Shown piece by piece: positions 56,085-64,000 of a DNA stretch of 64,000 nt (position 1 is the stretch's first letter; each line of letters opens with the position of its first letter). The position numbers and the translations under genes were made by a program. This DNA is from Acaryochloris sp. CCMEE 5410 (GTDB lineage: Bacteria; Cyanobacteriota; Cyanobacteriia; Thermosynechococcales; Thermosynechococcaceae). The stretch lies in NCBI RefSeq assembly GCF_000238775.2, contig NZ_AFEJ02000001.1, forward strand, positions 2,914,001-2,978,000, written 5' to 3'. A model generated the notes under the pieces. That model worked only from the letters and a program-made list of their open reading frames with translations, had not been told where the DNA came from and ran no database searches.

Positions 56085-56164
56085 TACTTATACGTATCAT
56101 GTATCTCTTAGCTGTTCCATTCCATATATCTTTGCTATAAATTCTGCAAGAGTAAAGATTGAAA

Positions 56165-56959
56165 TTATGAAGCCAAGAAAATTGAAATATAGTTTGGCGT
56201 TGGGGTATAAACTGTTTGAAGCTTAAAATTTTGTTTAGTATATGTATCTATCAAAATACTTTGTAACGCATAAGCTGCCTCTCTCTCAGTTTTAGCATAA
56301 TATCGAATTTGGCTGTTTGACGCTTCATATTTTTTAGGTTTTATTTGAATATCAGATTTAATATCAGCTGTCATTAAGGCTTTTTTTATCTCAGCAGCAA
56401 CGGATTTTTGACTAGGCTTATTTTGATTGTAAAAAATGACGATTTTATAATCATTTATAATACTAGATAGTGCATTCAGCTGTGATTCTCTTACATCAGG
56501 GTTTAGAATAGGTGTATTAGATTCTAGAGTCGTTTGTATCTCTGAATTTACAGTCTCTGCAATCTTTGTAGATGATTCATTTCTTATAATTTGCTCTTTA
56601 GACTTTTGTGATTGGCTTTGAGGATTCTCTTCACTTATCTTTGAAATTATAGAGTTTGACTCTTGTAGCCTTTGTTTTAGATCGTCAATTTGCTTGGCAG
56701 CTTCTACAAGTTTTGCGTCAGTTTCTTTGAGTTGTTTTTTCCATTTAAACCCAGCTACACTACCTTCCTCAAATCCAGCCTTAATAAGTCTTTCATTCAA
56801 AAACTTAGGAGCTATTAACAATGCAATAAATAGAGTAGATAGAGATGCATCTCTCAAAAGCTTGAAAAAGCTTTGGCCAATTTCTATAACCTCTTTAGGT
56901 TGGTTTTTTTTAGATTCAATTTGGGTGTCTTGAGTTGACCTATTTATTGCTGTTTTCAT
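56165..56959 (-). CDS. AT-rich hypothetical membrane-anchored coiled-coil protein
   Basis: A 264-residue protein. Residues about 30-50 form a membrane helix (STLFIALLIAPKFL). A coiled coil follows (QLKETDAKLVEAAKQIDDLKQRLQESNSIISKI, about 75-110). A C-terminal alpha/beta domain begins near 170 (YKIVIFYNQNKPSQKSVAAEIKKALMTADIKSDIQIKPKKYE) and ends YIDSTYTKQNFKLQ..YISIFL-like; it resembles domains that read peptide or sugar signals, without firm match. The base composition is much richer in A+T than neighbours, and the gene lies between two copies of the thiD 3' end, so it was probably acquired. Confidence 0.65.
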   Translation of the reverse strand: MKTAINRSTQDTQIESKKNQPKEVIEIGQSFFKLLRDASLSTLFIALLIAPKFLNERLIKAGFEEGSVAGFKWKKQLKETDAKLVEAAKQIDDLKQRLQESNSIISKISEENPQSQSQKSKEQIIRNESSTKIAETVNSEIQTTLESNTPILNPDVRESQLNALSSIINDYKIVIFYNQNKPSQKSVAAEIKKALMTADIKSDIQIKPKKYEASNSQIRYYAKTEREAAYALQSILIDTYTKQNFKLQTVYTPTPNYISIFLAS

Positions 56960-57246
56960 ATTTAATTTTTTCTGGAGTTTGCAGGGATAAATTCATATCA
57001 ACGTTTTAATGGAATCAGAGAATAATAATCGCAGTTTTTTAAAGTGCATTATTTTGTAGCTATCAAGATTTCACATAACGATTCTGCTAAAGTTTACAAT
57101 TCTTTATTCCATTTGAACTCTGAACGATATTGGTAGTCCACTAGCTGTAAAAAAATGTGGTTTCATCCATCACAACCTTCAATGCTGGCGTTAACTTGCT
57201 ATAGCTGAAGTAAGCAATTATATCGAGGCAATGATCAAAATTTTAG
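56960..57246. other. AT-rich space before the displaced thiD end
   Basis: No gene is visible in these bases. They continue the AT-rich composition of the preceding gene up to the boundary with the thiD remnant. Confidence 0.45.
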
Positions 57247-57351
57247 AAGAATGCCCTAGACATAGGTCAAGGGCAAGATCCCATCGGCCATTGGTTTCCC
57301 CTGGTCTCTAAAGCACCAGAAGCCTTAGACTTTTCTCGCCTCTGGAACTAG
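57247..57351 (+). pseudogene. Displaced second copy of the thiD 3' end
   Basis: In frame, this 105-base stretch encodes K-N-A-L-D-I-G-Q-G-Q, later G-H-W-F-P-L, and ends D-F-S-R-L-W-N then TAG. The intact thiD ends with the same residues apart from a few. Over about 96 bases the two differ at roughly 18, mostly at third codon positions, which is what two diverged alleles show rather than a recent exact duplication. Directly upstream the frame is closed by a stop, so only the tail remains. Confidence 0.8.
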
Positions 57352-57440
57352 AGGCCGGTTACACTGCAACAGTCGCCAGATACACTAAACCTGATAGCTT
57401 CTGTTCACCGCAAAACGTTTGCTAGTCAGCCGTCCAAACT

Positions 57441-58433
57441 ATGCCGCTTCAACTTCAAGCTTTGCTGCTAGCCATCACTACGATTTACCAAATCATTGCT
57501 TGCCTAATCGAAAACCGAACCTCACCGCCAGGGCAGCGCATTGATATCGGTGGCTATGCTCTGCACCTTCAGACAATGGGTACGGGCCAGCAAACTATTG
57601 TGTTAGACCACAGCTTAGGGGGCCTGGAAGGTTATCTGTTATTAAACAAACTGGCCCCTTTAGGCCGAGTCTATATCTATGATCGAGCGGGATATGGATG
57701 GAGCGATCATAGCCCTCATCCTAGAACCAGCGACCAAGTGATTAAGGAGCTAGACCTGCTATTAACCCAGGCCAAGGTGGAACTGCCCTATCTCTTAGTT
57801 GGAGATTCATTTGGCAGCTACAACATGCGGCTCTATGCCCATCGTTATCCTGAAAAAGTGTCGGGATTAGTGCTAACTGATGGTCTTCATGAGCGAGCCA
57901 TGCTGAAAATGCCATTTCAGCTCAAGGCCCTGAAGCTTTTCTTTATCTCCGGTTTTTTGATGTCCATTGTGGGGTCAGCCTTTGGCGTTATTCGTTTGTT
58001 GCGGCTTTGCCAAGTGTTTAAGCTAGTGAAGCCAGCGTTGAGAAAGTATCCTCCAACTGAGCTAACGCCTGTCACCCATTCCTTTTGTCGTCCCAAACAT
58101 TGGATTACCATGTGTCGAGAGTTGTGGAATTTAGACCAGAGTGGACGCCAGCTCCGAGTAGCGGAGAACTTAGGCACTTTACCCCTCGCCAGTATCAAGT
58201 CCCAGTCATTTTTCAAACCGTCGCTGCTAACGAGGTTAACGCCGCTGCGGAGTGCCAACCGTTTACGAGACAAAATCCATATCGATTTGATGCAGCTTTC
58301 ATCTGTTAGCAAACAGCTCTCCGCCAGCCATAGCAGTCATTTTGTATGGGTAGATGAGCCAGAGGTAATGGTAGAAGCAGTGAAGTGGGTGCTGGCAAAT
58401 CAGTCTAAAAATTCAAAGGAGCAGGATGACTGA
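57441..58433 (+). CDS. Alpha/beta hydrolase
   Basis: A 330-residue serine hydrolase. The nucleophile elbow is LLVGDSFGSYNMRL near residue 115; the oxyanion stretch is VLDHSLGGLEGYLLL near 55; the C-terminal His is in HSSHFVWVDEPEVMVEAV near 295. An N-terminal hydrophobic segment may anchor it to the membrane. Substrate unknown. The last 8 bases overlap the next gene, so the two are translationally coupled. Confidence 0.85.
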   Translation: MPLQLQALLLAITTIYQIIACLIENRTSPPGQRIDIGGYALHLQTMGTGQQTIVLDHSLGGLEGYLLLNKLAPLGRVYIYDRAGYGWSDHSPHPRTSDQVIKELDLLLTQAKVELPYLLVGDSFGSYNMRLYAHRYPEKVSGLVLTDGLHERAMLKMPFQLKALKLFFISGFLMSIVGSAFGVIRLLRLCQVFKLVKPALRKYPPTELTPVTHSFCRPKHWITMCRELWNLDQSGRQLRVAENLGTLPLASIKSQSFFKPSLLTRLTPLRSANRLRDKIHIDLMQLSSVSKQLSASHSSHFVWVDEPEVMVEAVKWVLANQSKNSKEQDD

Positions 58434-59007
58434 ACTTGCCCCTTGGCGATCGGCTTTGAGTCGAGCCTTACATCGGAATCGGTCGTTGGTTTATGCCCGC
58501 TATGCCCAGTTAGCGACGGTACAAGGAAATCGCCCCGCCAATCGAACGGTGGTATTTCGCGGTTTTTTAGACGGCAGCAATACGCTGAAGTTTGTGACGG
58601 ATCGGCGCAGCAAAAAGGTCGAGCAAATTGCGGAGAATCCTTGGGGGGCGTTGTGTTGGTATTTTCCCAAAACCCGTGAGCAGTTTCGTATCTCTGGGGA
58701 ATTGATGGTGGTGACGGCAACAGAGGAGGATGCAGATCTTCTGCGTTTGCGTGAGACAGCTTGGTTAGCATTATCAGAAGGAGCGCGATCGCAATTTGCA
58801 TGGCCTCATCCAGGACAACTTAAAAGCGAGTCTGAAGGAGCATCACAGGAATCGATTACCTGCTCGACCCCTTTGGAAGCGTTTTGCTTGCTATTATTGG
58901 CCCCCCAAGAAGTCGATCATCTAGAACTCAAAGGACAACCTCATCAGCGGTGTGGTTATACCTTAGAAGCCAACGATACTTGGAAACAACAAGCGCTGAA
59001 TCCTTAA
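58426..59007 (+). CDS. Pyridoxamine 5'-phosphate oxidase-related FMN protein (Alr4036 type)
   Basis: A 193-residue flavoprotein of the split-barrel PNPOx-like group: residues 1-60 (APWRSALSRALHRNRSLVYARYAQLATVQGNRPANRTVVFRGF) and DRRSKKVEQIAENPWGALCWYFPKTREQFRISGEL near 65 hold FMN. In cyanobacteria this group is often annotated as a PdxH relative, but its substrate is not settled. It overlaps the hydrolase gene by 8 bases and converges with the ATP-grasp gene, sharing 4 bases at their stops. Confidence 0.87.
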   Translation: MTELAPWRSALSRALHRNRSLVYARYAQLATVQGNRPANRTVVFRGFLDGSNTLKFVTDRRSKKVEQIAENPWGALCWYFPKTREQFRISGELMVVTATEEDADLLRLRETAWLALSEGARSQFAWPHPGQLKSESEGASQESITCSTPLEAFCLLLLAPQEVDHLELKGQPHQRCGYTLEANDTWKQQALNP

Positions 59008-59735
59008 GCGGATACTGCAGCATGTCTCAAGACTTCCAATACCTGTATAGGGTCACAGCCATAGATTCCAGCTCCCCAGGCTGCGTTTTGTTCGACCACT
59101 GCCCAACTGCGATCGCAAATCACACCCACATCAACCACAGCTGCTTGGGGCAGGTCAATCGTCTCATCCGCTAAAATCTCGCTAACAAATTCAACCAGAG
59201 CTGCTTCTTCCTCAGGAGAATGGGCAAAGTGATTATCCCGCTGCAACACTCCCTCGCGGAGGTACACCGAGAAAGTTTTCAACGTCCGATTCAGAATAAA
59301 ACAGCGAAATTCCTTTTCCCACTGCACAATCTCAGAGATCAAAACAGGGGTTTCATCAGGGTATCCATTCGGTAGTTCAGGCCCTATATACACCCGTGCA
59401 GGGAAACTTTTATCATTTGGTGGTTTGATAAAAGCAGCCGTCTCGATTTGCCTAGCCTGCTCCAAAGTGCTCAAACGAATCGAACGCTGGCGATATGGCT
59501 CCGGTAGTTTTGGCAACCAGTCGATGGGTGGCTCTAGCAGACGGCGTTGAAATTGCTCAGCCAGAAGTGGCGCCATCAAAGCCTCCAAATAGAACACAGG
59601 CTCTTCAACTTCCAGCAGATGCGCAGGTACATCCCAACGAGTAATTCGCTCCACATCCCAACCCAGTTCAATCGCAGCACGCCATAAAGCTTGGGCATCG
59701 TCTGTATAGCGGGGTGTCAGCAGGAGTGTTGGCAT
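59004..59735 (-). CDS. ATP-grasp domain protein (DUF4343-like)
   Basis: A 243-residue protein with an ATP-grasp fold: AAFIKPPNDKSFPARVYIGPELP near residue 96, VLISEIVQWEKEFRCFILNRTLKTFSVYLREG near 132, and the metal-binding C-terminal segment AVVDVGVICDRSWAVVEQNAAWGAGIYGCDP near 205 with Glu and Asn. ATP-grasp enzymes form amide or thioester bonds. The family is common in bacteria with unknown substrate; no partner gene is beside it. Confidence 0.8.
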   Translation of the reverse strand: MPTLLLTPRYTDDAQALWRAAIELGWDVERITRWDVPAHLLEVEEPVFYLEALMAPLLAEQFQRRLLEPPIDWLPKLPEPYRQRSIRLSTLEQARQIETAAFIKPPNDKSFPARVYIGPELPNGYPDETPVLISEIVQWEKEFRCFILNRTLKTFSVYLREGVLQRDNHFAHSPEEEAALVEFVSEILADETIDLPQAAVVDVGVICDRSWAVVEQNAAWGAGIYGCDPIQVLEVLRHAAVSA

Positions 59736-60359
59736 TGGAGTAACTATTCAACTCGTTCGAGGCTGGGTGGTTTCTGTCATCCTATTCCAACCCAAGCTGA
59801 TGCAGGAAGTATCCCCTGACGAACATGCTATGAACCCAGGCAGACTCATTCATAAGTCGTTCGGCATTGCTTTGATCAGCTGTTAAGGCAGACTCAAAAA
59901 CTGCTCGTACTATGGTTCAGCAAGCATAAACCATTTTTTCCCAGGGGACGACAGTGACTAATGGATGCAGAGATATCTTGATAATGTTATTCGAAGGCAG
60001 GGTCTACAACATTAAGCTAACTCTAAGAGGCTCGCAACGGACATATCACCAGATAGCTTTTTTGCTCCAAAATACTCCAGATCTATTCTGTTGAAATTAT
60101 CTCAGCAGGATCGCGAAAAGACTCTTATGCAATCAACATTATCAAATAAATAAGCCAAGACAAGTTAACTACGGTTAAATAAAAAATAAATATTAATCTT
60201 TATTAAAAATCTTCCTATCTTGCGCATTTTTTCTCGATTTTCTCGATATCAATACATCTAGAATTTTCAATAAATATTTTAGTAAGGATCTTCAATAAGA
60301 TCTTAATTCTTGCCTTAAAATCTCATGAAATTATTCGCTTTAAACTCAAGGTAGCCAAA
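59736..60359. other. AT-rich intergenic region (624 bp)
   Basis: The first 250 bases have normal composition, the rest (from about 60100) are strongly AT-rich and lead into the AT-rich gene at 60360. No ORF, tRNA or repeat was recognised. The change in composition near 60100 may mark a transfer boundary. Confidence 0.5.
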
Positions 60360-61058
60360 ATGGGTAATAAAAATAATAATCAAGAGCTTATTGACTTTTT
60401 AAATAGCCATGAAAATTTATCTATTAGAGATTTATTAGTAGTTTTAGTAAATATAAGGATTTCCGTAATTATAACTATTGCATCAATAATGACAGGATGC
60501 TCATTAGCTATATATGATTTCTCTGCAAAAAGACAAATAAATTCTCTTGGCCTACCTTTAAAACAGCCATTTAATATGGCTATTAAAAGCCTCAATCTTG
60601 AAAATATGCAATCGGATGAAACTGATGGAAAATCCATTCCAAATATAGAAAACCAGATCGTACTAAAAGATGTATATTTAGTTGAAGATGATAATAAAAC
60701 TGGTCTATCTAAAGATGAAATAAGACTATATATTCAAAAAACAATTGATCCAGGATTGTTTAAAGATTCAAAAATAATAGGAAAAATACTAGCAAGAAAA
60801 GTAGATAAAGTTACAAAACCTTGGCATTTCAGTAAGCTAAGCTTTGAAGAGCCTGCATATGCACAAGAGAGATTTAGATGGTATGGAAGAGAAAAAAATC
60901 GGAACTTTTATGAAAAAAGAATAAATCTCAAAACAATCAGAAGATATTATCATGACTGTTGGATATTGGAGTATAAAATTGATCGCAGTGGTCGATCTAT
61001 TCAAAGTAGTTTCAACTGGATTAGAAAAGGCCATTCATTTTTTGGACACTGCTTCTAG
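60360..61058 (+). CDS. AT-rich hypothetical membrane protein
   Basis: A 232-residue protein rich in Lys, Asn and Ile. One membrane helix lies near residues 25-50 (LLVVLVNIRISVIITIASIMTGCSLAIY); the rest is polar and basic (YAQERFRWYGREKNRNFYEKRINLKTIRRYYHDCWILEYKIDRSGRS). No family was recognised. Codon use and base composition differ from the core genes, which suggests recent transfer. The AAGG ribosome binding site is close to the ATG. Confidence 0.6.
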   Translation: MGNKNNNQELIDFLNSHENLSIRDLLVVLVNIRISVIITIASIMTGCSLAIYDFSAKRQINSLGLPLKQPFNMAIKSLNLENMQSDETDGKSIPNIENQIVLKDVYLVEDDNKTGLSKDEIRLYIQKTIDPGLFKDSKIIGKILARKVDKVTKPWHFSKLSFEEPAYAQERFRWYGREKNRNFYEKRINLKTIRRYYHDCWILEYKIDRSGRSIQSSFNWIRKGHSFFGHCF

Positions 61059-61225
61059 AATAAGTCTTTCAAAAGGGTAATATATCAGAATTAATTTATT
61101 TTTAAAACAGAGTATGAGCCCAAGATTTTGACATTTCAAGACTTCTCATAATACTAAGACTTATCACAGATTCCCAAGGCTTTTGAATTACTTCTGGTAA
61201 ACGTAAACTAGATCTAGTCACTGTG

Positions 61226-62098
61226 TTAATCGGCGCGTAATTTCTTGCTATACCGCTGGGTTGTCCACAATTCATTGTCCCAAAACTCTTCAACCGTGAG
61301 TTGATAATCCGTCCCTCGCTTGATGGCCCAATGGTAGTGTCGAACAGGTTTGCTACTGTCATCAAACCCAATATGCACACAACGCCCCACCAACTTCCAC
61401 TCACAACAAGCCACAAAATATTCCCTGGCATGTTTTGACGTGGGCTCTGGCAATGATTCATTAAACAGCTGATTGAAAGTGCGAACAAATTTCGTTGCCC
61501 GTTGTTCAATTAACGGGTCTACTTGCCAAAGGTACTCCGGTTCTTCAGATATATGGGCACTACCAGCTACTGCAAAGGCATACAGCACTACTGATTCACG
61601 ACAAGCAGCTAGTACAACCGGGTCTTTTGACAGAGCAGCAATAGCCACTAAAGAATAGTCGTCGGAATCGATGGCAATATGAAATGTTTCAGCCGTTAAA
61701 TTAGCAATTGTCCAAGCTGGGAAGGTTTGCTTCATGGCGATGGACAATGCATCTTTACCTGTAGGCAATAAATAGCGTTGGTCCGCTGGAGTTCCAAATA
61801 TAAGTGACCCAGTCACCTGTTTTAGACGTTGGAAACTCTTTACATCAGAAACTTCCGCTTCCCTTTCCTGTGGGACATTTTGCAGTGTTCGGACCAATTG
61901 AAAATACCGAGTCAGCTCTGGTGATTCTGTATAGTACCCCTCAACTGGAACATTGCCTGGTGCAAGAGACAATACCGAGGCCACCTCTTCTGCACACTGG
62001 AGTAACTCAGTACGCTCATGGCATTTCATCGCCTCGCGGTAGAGTTCATCTAAACCCAGGACAAAGACTCGGTTAGTGACAATTCGTTGTTCTGGCAT
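61226..62098 (-). CDS. Hypothetical protein (290 aa)
   Basis: A soluble protein of 290 residues from ATG 62098 (MPEQRIVTNRVFVLGLDELYREAM); a GTG 13 codons upstream is possible. It is mostly helical in the first two thirds; the last part (VACCEWKLVGRCVHIGFDDSSKPVRHYHWAIKRGTDYQLTVEEFWDNELWTTQRY) looks like a beta-rich domain with three Cys and several Trp/His. Family unknown. It is divergent from the cyclase gene, 248 bases away. Confidence 0.65.
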   Translation of the reverse strand: MPEQRIVTNRVFVLGLDELYREAMKCHERTELLQCAEEVASVLSLAPGNVPVEGYYTESPELTRYFQLVRTLQNVPQEREAEVSDVKSFQRLKQVTGSLIFGTPADQRYLLPTGKDALSIAMKQTFPAWTIANLTAETFHIAIDSDDYSLVAIAALSKDPVVLAACRESVVLYAFAVAGSAHISEEPEYLWQVDPLIEQRATKFVRTFNQLFNESLPEPTSKHAREYFVACCEWKLVGRCVHIGFDDSSKPVRHYHWAIKRGTDYQLTVEEFWDNELWTTQRYSKKLRAD

Positions 62099-62346
62099 CA
62101 GCTCACGGTAGGGTTGCGGACTGTGCTGACGGAACACTCAACTCTGAGTTTTCAATCAACAAGCAGCGTATTCTCTTATTTTCCCCATCCTGATCAGGTG
62201 ATCGGACATCTTTAGTCCTATTAGGCGGGTATAGTTCCTCTAGCAGTATCAACAAGTTTCCAGAGAGCAGGATCTGACGAATCGCTAGATCATGAGTAAA
62301 GATAGAAAGAGTCAACTCACACCGCTCCCAACCAAGGAAAACGATA

Positions 62347-64000
62347 GTGGCCGAACAGATAGACATCCTGGCGAGTTACGTCCCAGATATTGTCGTGCGT
62401 CGGTTACTCCAAGATCCGACCCCCATCGCTAAACCCCAAATTGATCGGTTTCCCGCCGCCGTTATTTTTATCGATATCTCGGGATTTACCATCCTTACTG
62501 AAACCCTGGTGAAATCTGGACCGGATGGTTTAGAAACCCTGACCGCTATTTTGAACGCCTATTTTGGCCAGATCGTAGATTTGATTTTGAAGTATGGCGG
62601 TGACGTCCTCAAATTTGCGGGAGACGCACTTCTAGCAGTTTGGCCCGTCCAGGAAGCTGACGAGACTCTCCAAGCGCAAACTCTCCAAGCCTGCCAATGC
62701 GCCCTCGTTATTCAACAGTTTTCCCAGTCCTATACTGCGACGAGTGATGTTTCCCTCGCTCTACGGATTGGCATTGGGGCAGGCGATGTTGCGATCGCAC
62801 ATGTGGGCGGTGTCTATAAACGTTGGGAACACGCGATCACAGGTGCCCCCTTAGGGCAAATTCGCTTAACCCAAAGTTTGGCCCAACCCGGACAAGTCAT
62901 CCTCTCTGCTGAAGTCATTACCTTAATTCAGTATCAGTGTATTGGCACTACTATCGACAGCGATTGTTGGCATCTGACTGCGTTATCAAAAGTAGACCCA
63001 CCCCCAAAGATCAGTCCTAAAGAACTGCCGATTGATTTAGCAGCAGGTCTCAAAGCCTACATTCCCGGCGCCATTCTAGATCGACTAGAAGCCGGTCAAC
63101 GGGAATGGTTAGCAGAATACCGACTGCTGACCTTACTCTTTATTAATCTGCCCGACTTCAACGCCAAAACGCCCCTAGAGCAAGCTCAGCGCATTATGCA
63201 GGCACTCCAAAGTAGCCTCTATCGGTTTGAGGGCAGCATCAACAAAATTAGTGTCGATGACAAAGGAGCCACCCTGGTCGCTGCCTTAGGCATGCCTCCT
63301 TTTGCCCATGAAGATGACGCCGACCGAGGGGTGCGAGCCGCCCTAGAGATGCAGACCAAATTGAAGGGTTTGGGCTGGCGCTGTAGTATCGGCATCACCA
63401 CGGGCAACGTCTTCTGCGGCATCGTTGGCAGTACCCGTCGTCGGGAATACACCGTGATTGGCGACATCGTCAATTTAGCCGCCCGGTTGATGCAAGCGGC
63501 TCAAGACAATATTCTGTGCGACCCCACCACCTATCGGGCTGCCCGCCGTCGTCTTGCCTTTACCGCTTTACCCCCTTTAAGCCTCAAAGGCATTGAACAG
63601 CCCATCGTCGTTTATCAACCCTTGGGGGCTCTCAAGCAGCAGCAGCATGCCACACGCACCCTGGTGGGTTGTCAACGCGAACGTCAGCACTTGCTAGAGT
63701 TAGCCCAGATTTTGCAGTTTGACCAACAGGGGGGCACCGCTATCCTGGAGGGAGAAGCTGGCATTGGTAAGTCTCAGGTTGTTCTCAACTTCCTAGAATG
63801 GTGCCAAACCCAAGATCTACCGTTTATCGTCGGTGCTGGTGATGCCATTGAGAAATTCACCCCTTATTTTGCGTGGCGGCCCATCTTCACCCAAATTCTC
63901 CAGCTTGAGCAATTGCTGAATGCTGCGGATCGACGCCAACGCATTCTAGATCTGCTAGGTGCTCGGGAAGATCTGATTGCCCTCACACCACTTCTAAATT
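62347..64000 (+). CDS. Tandem class III cyclase with AAA-type ATPase (3' end outside window)
   Basis: At least 551 residues from GTG 62347, running off the window. Two cyclase-homology domains come first: C1 at about residues 38-180 (FIDISGF and FAGDALLAVW, holding the two metal Asp) and C2 at about 255-430 (IGDIVNLAARLM, holding base-recognition Asp and the transition-state Asn-x3-Arg). Then RTLVGCQRERQHLLELA leads to a P-loop GEAGIGKS near residue 470. This order, two cyclase domains followed by a large ATPase, is that of soluble adenylyl cyclase (ADCY10-like) and its bacterial relatives. It should make cAMP or cGMP; the regulatory input would be in the missing C-terminal part. Confidence 0.88.
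   Translation, partial: MAEQIDILASYVPDIVVRRLLQDPTPIAKPQIDRFPAAVIFIDISGFTILTETLVKSGPDGLETLTAILNAYFGQIVDLILKYGGDVLKFAGDALLAVWPVQEADETLQAQTLQACQCALVIQQFSQSYTATSDVSLALRIGIGAGDVAIAHVGGVYKRWEHAITGAPLGQIRLTQSLAQPGQVILSAEVITLIQYQCIGTTIDSDCWHLTALSKVDPPPKISPKELPIDLAAGLKAYIPGAILDRLEAGQREWLAEYRLLTLLFINLPDFNAKTPLEQAQRIMQALQSSLYRFEGSINKISVDDKGATLVAALGMPPFAHEDDADRGVRAALEMQTKLKGLGWRCSIGITTGNVFCGIVGSTRRREYTVIGDIVNLAARLMQAAQDNILCDPTTYRAARRRLAFTALPPLSLKGIEQPIVVYQPLGALKQQQHATRTLVGCQRERQHLLELAQILQFDQQGGTAILEGEAGIGKSQVVLNFLEWCQTQDLPFIVGAGDAIEKFTPYFAWRPIFTQILQLEQLLNAADRRQRILDLLGAREDLIALTPLLN

Noticed and set aside
62103-62366. Leftward 87-codon gene across the cyclase start
   Set aside because: It overlaps the GTG start of a clearly conserved cyclase and has no sequence features of its own.

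Overview
The window looks like the chromosome of a cyanobacterium, most likely Acaryochloris or a close relative. The octamer GCGATCGC (HIP1) recurs through most of the sequence. The gene content is photosynthetic: a plant-type divinyl chlorophyllide 8-vinyl reductase, a tocopherol cyclase, a Rieske oxygenase of the pheophorbide a oxygenase type, CRY-DASH, FtsH and cyanobacterial families such as DUF3352, DUF3370 and DUF3747/SLH. The genus is an inference; no rRNA or tRNA gene was seen.

Layout. 1-9.7 kb: a partial Rieske oxygenase, a MarR regulator facing an unknown gene across a doubled palindromic operator, a large GH15/phosphorylase-kinase-like protein, a Uma2 nuclease, a membrane protein, and a methyltransferase next to the chlorophyll reductase bciA. 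9.8-17.7 kb: an accessory stretch of small orphan genes (SMI1/KNR4-like, lipoprotein, exonuclease, GNAT), two decayed copies of a transglutaminase-like gene flanking a secreted, extremely basic Arg/Trp/His-rich protein and a MITE-like element, then a LysR regulator divergent from two small genes. 17.8-21.6 kb: central metabolism (transketolase-like enzyme, adk, rpiA). 21.6-23.2 kb: a TPR gene split by an IS1-like element whose transposase carries two compensating frameshifts. 23.4-31.1 kb: cysK with an Rrf2/CymR-like regulator, prepilin peptidase, DUF3352, pterin dehydratase, rsmG, a 2OG-Fe(II) oxygenase and a PIN/Phd toxin-antitoxin pair. 31.1-39.8 kb: orphan HigA-like antitoxin, CRY-DASH, TolC-family protein, tocopherol cyclase, SLH porin-like protein, two sugar-transferase-like genes and an Arg-rich orphan behind a LexA-type box. 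40-46.4 kb: ftsH, a DHH phosphoesterase, an HNH endonuclease and dnaK, the protein quality-control core. 46.8-64 kb: a GT-C type membrane transferase, a 794-residue orphan, DUF3370, a HicA-like/HTH gene pair, thiD with a displaced second 3' end, a hydrolase/PNPOx pair, an ATP-grasp protein, AT-rich orphans and the start of a tandem-cyclase/ATPase signalling protein.

How the genes relate. Most are short independent units, consistent with a large, loosely organised cyanobacterial genome. Clear local units are MarR with its divergent target, LysR with its divergent pair, CymR-like with cysK, the 4-bp-overlapping antitoxin/toxin pair, tolC-cry-higA, the two paired sugar transferases, and the HicA-like/HTH pair. 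The strongest candidates for something undescribed are the HicA-like/HTH pair, the secreted cationic protein, the LexA-boxed Arg-rich gene, the 794-residue orphan and the composite-site cyclase.
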